Source: CAZCAQ01 sp964540135 (GTDB lineage: Bacteria; Patescibacteriota; WWE3; UBA101185; UBA10185). From it: 6,959 nucleotides of DNA. Where the stretch lies: contig CAZILK010000029.1 in NCBI GenBank assembly GCA_964540135.1, forward strand, positions 1 to 6,959, given 5' to 3'. Under the pieces are notes generated by a model. The model had not been told where the DNA came from. It made no database searches and saw only the letters and a program-made list of their open reading frames with translations. Each line of letters starts with the position of its first letter. Position 1 is the stretch's first letter. Positions 1 through 4,162 of this stretch are shown here, one piece after another. The translations under genes and the position numbers were made by a program.

Positions 1-224
1 CCATTAAGAAACATGAAGCTGATTCCATCAAGTTCGCATTCAGCTGTCAGAACAGATCCCGCAGGTCTACCTGAAACTTCTTCGGATGCCTTAGGTGATT
101 TTGTGATGTCTCCAGGCTTTGCAGTATGTTCACCAGGAGCTGAATTAAAAGTATCTGTATAGTAGTTTACTGCTTCTTCTCCATCATTGTTGGCAAACCA
201 GAGACATGTAATTAGTTTACTCAT
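1..224 (-). CDS. VOC-superfamily (PhnB / 3-dmu-9_3-mt-like) protein, N-terminal part, truncated by window edge
   Basis: Translating the minus strand from the ATG at 222-224 gives an open frame of 74 codons that runs off the left edge. It begins MSKLITCLWFANNDGEEAVN and continues with a YYTDTF stretch, then an AGSVLTAECELDG segment and FMFLN. This is the pattern of the PhnB/3-demethylubiquinone-methyltransferase-like branch of the vicinal-oxygen-chelate (glyoxalase) fold: a first strand with LWF, a helix EEAxxYY, then a GSV(L/M)TxxxELDG strand pair leading to a conserved LNGG turn, of which LN is visible. Family members are about 150 residues long, so roughly half is missing. Their biochemical roles are mostly unknown and the name 'methyltransferase' is historical. 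A TAAAAT box 7 nt upstream of the ATG suggests a leaderless transcript. The family call is fairly sure; the substrate is unknown. Confidence 0.8.
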   Translation of the reverse strand, partial: MSKLITCLWFANNDGEEAVNYYTDTFNSAPGEHTAKPGDITKSPKASEEVSGRPAGSVLTAECELDGISFMFLN

Positions 225-487
225 TGTAGTTATTTTAAAATATTGTTTACAGCTTTACAAGAAATTCACATGATTATATCTAAATCTTAATGGACCTACA
301 CAGCTAGGAATATTGAATTGTATCGTGAATAAACTTACTTCATAGAATATCTGAAGACTGAGTTTAAAACAAACTGTATCTAGCTTTTTTGTTTTTTTGG
401 CTCGCTAGCCGATACGAATTTGTAACCTTTGACTTCATTAAGCATACAGTACTAGAAGATGACTAGCTTTAATTTAACAAAAGATAG
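225..487. other. Non-coding stretch with a possible long stem-loop
   Basis: I see no credible reading frame between the VOC gene start and the 3' end of the first kinase gene. It contains the VOC promoter at 232-260. A possible stem-loop has arms GTATC-TAGC (376-384) and GCTA-GCC-GATAC (404-415): nine pairs with a three-base bulge around a T-rich loop. A competing short hairpin, GGCT-cgct-AGCC (399-410), lies inside it. Neither has the T-run placement needed for an intrinsic terminator of the minus-strand kinase gene. Confidence 0.4.
232..260 (-). promoter_or_regulatory. Promoter of the VOC-family gene, leaderless type
   Basis: On the minus strand a TTGTAA -35-like hexamer (255-260) is followed after 17 bp by a TAAAAT -10 hexamer (232-237). 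Seven bases then lead to the ATG at 224, so transcription should start at or one base before the start codon. There is no room for a Shine-Dalgarno sequence. The position is inferred from sequence only. Confidence 0.55.
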
Positions 488-1015
488 TTACAATTTAATA
501 TTAGAAAGTGCTTCTATACTTTTATCTGTGTAATCATTGTGAATAACGGTACACTCGAAATCCGGTTCCTCAAATTTGCTAATTTTATCTAATAAATGCT
601 CACTAAGAGACTTTTTCTCTTTATCTGAAATGTCTTTACTTTCTAGGTTAGGAAATTCTCTTTTAATAGCATTTTCTGTGAGTATATTTGTTTCAGATTT
701 TACTAGAATAAAAGTTACTATAGCTTCAAGTTCTTCAAAGAATCTTTTACGATTGCTATTCTTACCTAGAGCTGAAGCTACAACTACTGAAGTGCCTTGC
801 TTAAGTAATTCCTTAATTCTTGAGATTACTTTTGTATAAAATTCGTTATAGACTTTTTGTTTTTCTACTTCTGAAATCTTAACTCTTTCTCTGTACTCCA
901 GTAGATAATCATCATCCGCTTCGTAAAAGGCAAAATTATGTTTTTTTGCAAATATTGCTCCTAAATAAGATTTTCCGGAGCTTGGTGGACCAAAGAATAC
1001 GTATACATTAGCCAT
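488..1015 (-). CDS. P-loop kinase, gluconokinase/shikimate-kinase-like AAA family
   Basis: The 175-residue protein opens with a beta strand and a perfect Walker A, GPPSSGKS (residues 9-16), followed by a helix and an acidic EADDDYL segment (32-38). That segment sits where gluconokinase-like enzymes carry the substrate-proximal acidic residues. The strand VVVASAL (77-83) followed by basic residues and RKRFFEEL matches the 'CSALKxxYRxxLR' region of gluconokinases. The family phosphorylates small molecules with ATP; the substrate here cannot be assigned, and nucleic-acid or antibiotic kinase activity is equally possible. It is cytoplasmic, with no membrane segment. The ATG at 1013-1015 is chosen because a TATAAT box lies exactly 6 nt upstream. 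It has its own promoter 94 bp from the next kinase gene and appears monocistronic. It is not an obvious paralogue of that neighbour despite identical length. Confidence 0.7.
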   Translation of the reverse strand: MANVYVFFGPPSSGKSYLGAIFAKKHNFAFYEADDDYLLEYRERVKISEVEKQKVYNEFYTKVISRIKELLKQGTSVVVASALGKNSNRKRFFEELEAIVTFILVKSETNILTENAIKREFPNLESKDISDKEKKSLSEHLLDKISKFEEPDFECTVIHNDYTDKSIEALSNIKL

Positions 1016-1021
1016 AGACTA

Positions 1022-1027
1022 ATTATA
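1022..1027 (-). promoter_or_regulatory. -10 box of kinase gene 488-1015, leaderless type
   Basis: A perfect TATAAT on the minus strand is separated by 6 nt from the ATG at 1015, so the predicted transcript begins at the start codon. The -35 candidate at 17 bp spacing (TTATAT, 1045-1050) is weak. Confidence 0.6.
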
Positions 1028-1088
1028 CATACTAAAGTAGGTGGATATAATTTGCTCTCCGTAGTGGAGGATGCTAAAAATGCTATTG

Positions 1089-1110
1089 CTAACAGCTGGT
1101 GTTAGTTTTT
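1089..1110 (+). terminator. Possible intrinsic terminator, plus-strand orientation
   Basis: CTAACA (1089-1094) and TGTTAG (1100-1105) form a 6-bp stem around a GCTGG loop, followed directly by five T (1106-1110). In this orientation it would stop plus-strand transcription heading antisense into the second kinase gene, whose TGA stop codon overlaps the last T. For the minus-strand transcript the same hairpin lacks an immediate T-run, although TTTTT occurs about 9 nt later. The stem is short and GC-poor, so this is tentative. Confidence 0.3.
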
Positions 1111-1637
1111 CACTCTCCTACTGCTCTTATAATTTCATTTGCAACCTCAACGGCTGTCTTATCAGAATTGTTTATAGTTAAGAAAGTATCTTCAAACGGT
1201 GTTTCTAAATCATATTGTTCTAGCAATCCGGCTAGCTTGTCTGCATTACTTATTTTGCCAAAGCTTTTTCTAGAAGGTTCTACAACTCTTTCAATTAGCT
1301 TGTCTTTTGAACACATAATTTGAATAAAGTATATCTCCCCACCGTTTGCAGTAACTGCCTCTTTTACATTTCTCATAAAGTCGTCGTCCCTTGTTCCGTG
1401 AGCATAAACGAAAGTGTTTATAATATTTTTATCTTTTTTGATCGCAAAGTTTATTACATCTGTAAGTATTTTGTCATGCAGGCTGAAAAATTCAGCACTT
1501 CTTTCAGTGTCTATGGCTTCTACTAAATCTACAACCAGGTGGTTATGGAGCAGCTGGTAACCTGTAAGCGTCTGCAGTTCTTTTGCAATGGTTAACTTTC
1601 CTGCTGCTGGTGGCCCGTATATTAGGATAAATTTCAT
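1110..1637 (-). CDS. AAA-family P-loop ATPase/kinase (GPPAxGKxT, 'HNH' variant family)
   Basis: The 175-residue protein starts MKFILIYGPPAAGKLTIAKE: a beta strand, then a P-loop at residues 8-14 in which the usual Ser/Thr directly after the Lys is Leu15, followed by Thr16. The next segment, TGYQLLHNHLVVDLV (25-39), contains the LxHNHxxxDLV signature of a widespread group of small bacterial proteins usually annotated 'AAA family ATPase' or 'shikimate kinase'. I recognise that group by sequence but know no established substrate for it. The motif YAHGTRDDDF (around residue 80) and the later SRKSFGKI segment also fit. It is soluble and cytoplasmic. The ATG at 1635-1637 is supported by an extended -10 box 6 nt upstream. 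The gene ends in TGA and is followed by the independently promoted kinase gene 488-1015. A phosphotransferase role is inferred from the fold only. Confidence 0.75.
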   Translation of the reverse strand: MKFILIYGPPAAGKLTIAKELQTLTGYQLLHNHLVVDLVEAIDTERSAEFFSLHDKILTDVINFAIKKDKNIINTFVYAHGTRDDDFMRNVKEAVTANGGEIYFIQIMCSKDKLIERVVEPSRKSFGKISNADKLAGLLEQYDLETPFEDTFLTINNSDKTAVEVANEIIRAVGE

Positions 1638-1643
1638 GTATAT

Positions 1644-1652
1644 ATTTTAGCA
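1644..1652 (-). promoter_or_regulatory. Extended -10 promoter of gene 1110-1637, leaderless type
   Basis: TGC-TAAAAT on the minus strand is an extended -10 element (TGn plus hexamer). It ends 6 nt before the ATG at 1637, placing the predicted transcription start on the first base of the start codon. No convincing -35 hexamer is seen, as is common for extended -10 promoters. Confidence 0.6.
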
Positions 1653-1776
1653 AACACTTAGTATTAAAGACTAGAATTTGTATTTATTGTTAAAGAGAAA
1701 AATTACTAAATTGGCTCGATATAACGGAGCATGCTACAAGGTGTTTGATTGGCTAGTCTAGTTAACTATAGGATTG

Positions 1777-2004
1777 TTATCTTGTGCTAAAGATTAAAAA
1801 TAGTGCAAGAAAGGTTAATACAATAGAAACGATTGCCACAAAGCCAAGTAAGGGTGCTATTTTATTTACGGAGTCCTGCGCTCCTTTGCCAAAAAACCCG
1901 CGCATAGATAAGTACGAAAACTTTCTTGCAAAAACGTTATCCAGGAACGAAGGTGTATTGCTATTATTACTTCTATCTGTAATATTTTGGTCTTTATTTT
2001 CCAT
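1777..2004 (-). CDS. Small single-pass membrane protein, unrecognised
   Basis: The frame encodes 75 residues. The first 30 are polar and Asn/Asp/Ser rich; residues 34-47 are amphipathic and basic (including MRGFFGKGAQDSV). Residues about 50-72 form one strongly hydrophobic helix (APLLGFVAIVSIVLTFLALF), and the protein ends in Arg three residues later. I do not recognise a family. A tail-anchored-like topology with the N-terminal part in the cytoplasm is plausible. The opposite strand is open over the same bases, also with a hydrophobic stretch, but that frame must start at GTG and has no comparable promoter. The minus frame has an ATG preceded at 6 nt by TGC-TACAAT, the same arrangement as its neighbours, so I choose this strand. 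It has its own promoter and no close operon partner. Confidence 0.6.
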   Translation of the reverse strand: MENKDQNITDRSNNSNTPSFLDNVFARKFSYLSMRGFFGKGAQDSVNKIAPLLGFVAIVSIVLTFLALFLIFSTR

Positions 2005-2010
2005 GAGATG

Positions 2011-2019
2011 ATTGTAGCA
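2011..2019 (-). promoter_or_regulatory. Extended -10 promoter of the small membrane protein gene, leaderless type
   Basis: TGC-TACAAT on the minus strand is an extended -10 element followed by 6 nt and then the ATG at 2004. No good -35 is seen. Two palindromes lie 20-41 bp upstream (2039-2059) and could bind a regulator. Confidence 0.55.
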
Positions 2020-2038
2020 CTACTGAAGTATATTGAGT

Positions 2039-2059
2039 TGTAAATTTACAGCTCGCGAG
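2039..2059. promoter_or_regulatory. Pair of adjacent perfect palindromes, candidate operator
   Basis: TGTAAATTTACA (2039-2050) is a perfect 12-bp palindrome and CTCGCGAG (2052-2059) a perfect 8-bp palindrome. Their centres are 11 bp apart, about one helical turn. They sit at the -35 side of the small membrane protein promoter and about 70 bp upstream of the mntA -35. Regulatory function is inferred from symmetry and position only. Confidence 0.3.
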
Positions 2060-2128
2060 GCGGGATGAGTTTAAAACCAATGACAACTAACAACCTGATC
2101 CTTGAATTACGCATAATCTTAGGATGTG

Positions 2129-2157
2129 TCGAAATTTGAGGGTTATTTTAGTATAAT
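2129..2157 (+). promoter_or_regulatory. mntA-hepT promoter, leaderless type
   Basis: TCGAAA (2129-2134, four of six matches to the -35 consensus) is followed after 17 bp by a perfect TATAAT (2152-2157). Six bases then lead to the mntA ATG at 2164, which predicts a leaderless mRNA. An imperfect dyad (ATCCT...ATTA-cgca-TAAT...AGGAT, 2098-2125) lies just upstream and is the only operator-like symmetry near it. Confidence 0.65.
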
Positions 2158-2163
2158 ACGACC

Positions 2164-2454
2164 ATGGAAGAGCAATTTACATCCCCACAGCTTAAACGCA
2201 TTTGCGAGCAAAACGGTATTGTTTATCTTGGATTATTTGGATCTTATGCTAGGAATCAAGAACAACCGGACAGTGATGTAGACCTATTAGTCGAATACAA
2301 TAAACCAGTAGGTTACTTAACGCATGCCAAAATTGAAAATATATTGGAGGATTTTTTTAACAAACCAGTAGATTTAATATTTAGAAACAACATAAAGATG
2401 CGGCTTAAACCTTATATAATGAAAGATTTAAAAACCGTTTATGAAAAAAGATAA
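2164..2454 (+). CDS. mntA: MntA-like minimal nucleotidyltransferase antitoxin
   Basis: This 96-residue protein is a minimal nucleotidyltransferase. The core motif is complete: GLFGSYAR (23-30) then SDVDLLVEY, giving G26-S27, ten residues, D38-V39-D40 (the GSX10DXD signature), with a third metal-ligand candidate D70 in the strand PVDLIF. In characterised pairs such as the Shewanella system, MntA transfers AMP from ATP to a tyrosine of its partner HepT and so silences that RNase. The partner gene follows with a 14-nt overlap (its ATG is at 2441), indicating one transcript and coupled translation. The ATG at 2164 is supported by the start of the conserved fold and by a TATAAT 6 nt upstream. The catalytic residues look intact, so the antitoxin is probably active. 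Confidence 0.9.
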   Translation: MEEQFTSPQLKRICEQNGIVYLGLFGSYARNQEQPDSDVDLLVEYNKPVGYLTHAKIENILEDFFNKPVDLIFRNNIKMRLKPYIMKDLKTVYEKR

Positions 2455-2779
2455 TCTCATATATATTGAGGATATCCTTAAATCTTGCAATCAAATTACT
2501 AGCTATATCACTAATGTAACTTATGAAAGCTTAGTAGATAATCAGATGATGGTTGATGCAATTATTCGCAATATTGAAGTAATCGGCGAAGCCGCAAGCA
2601 AACTAGACGAGGATTTTAGAACCCTACATCCAGACTTTCCTTTTCGAAGTGCTATTACAATGCGAAATAAGTTGATTCATAATTATAATGAAATTGATTT
2701 TAAAGTTGTATGGGATACTGTTAAGTTGGATATCCCAGAACTAAGAGAAATGTGTGAGGATTTATTACAAGCCTCATAA
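2441..2779 (+). CDS. hepT: HepT-like HEPN-domain RNase toxin (DUF86)
   Basis: The 112-residue, all-helical protein belongs to the HepT/DUF86 HEPN family. Recognisable features are the helix DAIIRNIEVIGEAASKL (39-55), the PDFPFRSAITMRN segment (64-76) and the catalytic RX4HXY motif RNKLIHNY, with R75, H80 and Y82. In the Shewanella HepT/MntA system this Arg-His pair is the RNase active site and the tyrosine of the same motif is the residue that MntA adenylylates; all three are present here. It overlaps mntA by 14 nt, and no separate promoter or strong ribosome-binding site is visible, so it is probably translated by coupling. Together the two form a complete type VII toxin-antitoxin module. 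The cellular RNA target cannot be read from the sequence (tRNA is reported for some relatives). Confidence 0.9.
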   Translation: MKKDNLIYIEDILKSCNQITSYITNVTYESLVDNQMMVDAIIRNIEVIGEAASKLDEDFRTLHPDFPFRSAITMRNKLIHNYNEIDFKVVWDTVKLDIPELREMCEDLLQAS

Positions 2780-2790
2780 CACGTACCAGC

Positions 2791-2806
2791 TCTACACAGC
2801 TGTAGA
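2791..2806. terminator. Weak hairpin between convergent hepT and phosphoribosyltransferase genes
   Basis: TCTACA (2791-2796) and TGTAGA (2801-2806) form a perfect 6-bp stem with a CAGC loop in the 40-bp gap between the convergent stop codons at 2779 and 2820. Its position fits a bidirectional terminator, but neither side has a T-run, so an intrinsic mechanism is doubtful. Confidence 0.25.
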
Positions 2807-2819
2807 TGTTAGAAGTTGC

Positions 2820-3407
2820 TTATGAAAGCTTAACTTTAATTAGAGAGATCAGGTCCGTACCTGTCTTCTCTTTAAGCACCTCTCTTGCGTTAAAATTAAC
2901 TACTTCAATAACAGTACAAACAGCTAGTATATTAACATTGTATGCTTGAAGCGCTTTTATTAAGTGCAATAACCCCAAACCTGAAGATACTTCATCCTCA
3001 GCTATTATTACCTTGTCCCCACTTTTTATTCCGTAGAAATAGTGTAATTTTTCATCGCGATGGGCCTCTGTATATGAAAATGCACTTTTAAAGTCTCCGA
3101 ACTTTCCCGAAGATGAGAAATTAAATTTACTACCTCTTTGAAGTGCTAGTGCGGTAGCCATAGGTATACCGCTTGTTGCTAACCCTAGTATTTTCTCCTC
3201 GTTTTGCATAGGAGGAAGTTTACTATTTAGGATTTCTATTACTTTTTTGAGTACCTTGGCATCAAGAGTTTCCACCTGACTAACAAAGTTATTGGATATC
3301 TTAGTTTTTCTATCAGCTTCAAATCTTTCAGTGAGTCCCAACTTTACTGCCCCATGTGTTTCGTCTGAGATAATATCCAACTCTGTAAACATATCTTTAT
3401 AGTTCAT
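2820..3407 (-). CDS. Type I phosphoribosyltransferase-family protein (orotate/adenine PRTase-like)
   Basis: The 195-residue protein has the type I phosphoribosyltransferase layout. After a helical N-terminal hood comes EKILGLATSGIPMATALAL (71-89), the strand-turn-helix where orotate and adenine PRTases have their first PRPP-contacting loop. Next is a flexible-loop region with FSYTEAHRDEKLHYFYG (110-126), then the PRPP signature KVIIAEDEVSSGLGLLHLI (132-150), with adjacent acids E137-D138 and a small-residue phosphate loop. The family moves a base onto or off PRPP in nucleotide synthesis or salvage. The SYTEAHR loop differs from what I know of canonical PyrE, so I leave the base unassigned. 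The ATG at 3405-3407 lies 8 nt after a TATAAT. It converges on hepT and is transcribed divergently from the NYN operon, apparently monocistronic. Confidence 0.75.
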   Translation of the reverse strand: MNYKDMFTELDIISDETHGAVKLGLTERFEADRKTKISNNFVSQVETLDAKVLKKVIEILNSKLPPMQNEEKILGLATSGIPMATALALQRGSKFNFSSSGKFGDFKSAFSYTEAHRDEKLHYFYGIKSGDKVIIAEDEVSSGLGLLHLIKALQAYNVNILAVCTVIEVVNFNAREVLKEKTGTDLISLIKVKLS

Positions 3408-3415
3408 TTGCCAGC

Positions 3416-3421
3416 ATTATA
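3416..3421 (-). promoter_or_regulatory. -10 box of the phosphoribosyltransferase gene, near-leaderless type
   Basis: A perfect TATAAT on the minus strand lies 8 nt from the ATG at 3407, so the predicted leader is 0-2 nt. I see no good -35 hexamer and no extended -10. Confidence 0.5.
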
Positions 3422-3526
3422 CCTCACAGAGTATTAATTAGAACTTACTTTTATAGTCAAACAAGTTTACTTGACTCGCCTATAAGGCCCCGGGACTTAC
3501 CTATCCCAAAAGATACGTTTTTGTAC

Positions 3527-3565
3527 TAAAATAGACAAGTTAGAAGGAATTTAGAGGAAAAGAGG
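3527..3565 (+). promoter_or_regulatory. -10 box and ribosome-binding region of the NYN-VanW operon
   Basis: TAAAAT (3527-3532) is the nearest -10-like hexamer, giving a predicted leader of about 33 nt before the ATG at 3572. A purine-rich stretch with GAGGA (3553-3557) and AAGAGG (3560-3565) ends 6 nt before the ATG, a good Shine-Dalgarno position. No -10-like hexamer lies 6-8 nt before this ATG, so unlike the other first genes in the window this one looks leadered. No clear -35 is seen. Confidence 0.5.
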
Positions 3566-3571
3566 CTAAAT

Positions 3572-4162
3572 ATGCTTAAACCAATAGGTAACAAACAAAA
3601 TTTAAAACACAAAGAACAAAGAGTTGCTGTATTCGTTGATGTCCAAAACATGTACTATTCAGCTAAGAATTTGTTCCAAGCTAAAGTCGACTTTGGAGCT
3701 ATCTTAAACGACTCCTTGGCTGGCCGTAAGCTCATTCGTGCCTTTGCGTACGTTATTAAGGCAGATGTTGGTGCTGAGGCTGAGTTCTTTGAAGCTCTAA
3801 GTAAAAGAGGTTACGAGGTCAGAGAGAAGGTACTTCAGACATTTTACGATGGTTCTAAAAAAGGAGACTGGGATGTAGGGCTTTGTATGGATGTGATTCG
3901 AATGCTTAATAAAATTGATGTTTTAATTCTAGCTTCTGGAGATGGGGACTATGTTGAACTGCTTGAATACGCTCAAAGCCAAGGAGTTAGAACTGAAGTC
4001 GTAGCTTTTGGAAAATCAGCCTCTAGTAAACTATTTGATACTGCAGATGATGCCATTGATATGTGCGAAAATCCTAAGAAGTTTTTAATTTCACAAGGGG
4101 GTCCTCGCCCACTTCAAAGACGCACATCAATTAGACCTCACAATGCAGCACCAGGGAATTAA
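3572..4162 (+). CDS. NYN-domain (LabA/DUF88, PIN-like) putative ribonuclease
   Basis: The 196-residue protein carries a complete NYN domain over residues about 16-165. The first strand is RVAVFVDVQNMYYSA, with D23 and N26. Next come KKGDWDVGLCMDVIRM (96-111), with D101 and D107 in the usual 'KGxDVxLxxD' positions, and LILASGDGDYVELLEYA (118-134), with the SGDGD motif (D124, D126). The last core strand is GVRTEVVAFG (138-147). The acidic residues expected for a metal-dependent PIN-like nuclease are all present. Members of this LabA/DUF88 branch are thought to act on RNA; the target here is unknown. The C-terminal 30 residues are basic, rich in Pro/Arg and probably disordered, ending GPRPLQRRTSIRPHNAAPGN. 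It is first in the operon, has a ribosome-binding site, and its last 20 nt overlap the VanW gene start, which suggests coupled expression. Confidence 0.85.
   Translation: MLKPIGNKQNLKHKEQRVAVFVDVQNMYYSAKNLFQAKVDFGAILNDSLAGRKLIRAFAYVIKADVGAEAEFFEALSKRGYEVREKVLQTFYDGSKKGDWDVGLCMDVIRMLNKIDVLILASGDGDYVELLEYAQSQGVRTEVVAFGKSASSKLFDTADDAIDMCENPKKFLISQGGPRPLQRRTSIRPHNAAPGN

Noticed and set aside
576..1526. Several short plus-strand open frames opposite the two kinase genes
   Set aside because: They have no motif and no start signals, and sit opposite genes with clear P-loop motifs and promoters.
488..1637. Two adjacent 175-residue P-loop proteins as a tandem duplication
   Set aside because: Beyond the Walker A they share no motifs (EADDDYL versus LLHNHLVVDLV), so the equal length appears to be coincidence.
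1784..2011. Plus-strand open frame overlapping the small membrane protein gene
   Set aside because: It must start at GTG, has no promoter at the spacing seen elsewhere and no ribosome-binding sequence; the minus frame has ATG plus an extended -10.
358..2076. Shared 12-mer TGAGTTTAAAAC in two non-coding gaps (near 360 and 2066), plus shared TTTACAGCT and TTGGCTCG words
   Set aside because: Flanks do not match and words of this length are expected to recur by chance in about 7 kb of AT-rich sequence; not treated as a repeat family or attachment sites.
488..3407. The cluster of small genes as one multi-gene defence island
   Set aside because: Apart from mntA-hepT each gene has its own promoter, strands are mixed, and only the toxin-antitoxin pair has a recognised defence-type function; no shared system is evident.
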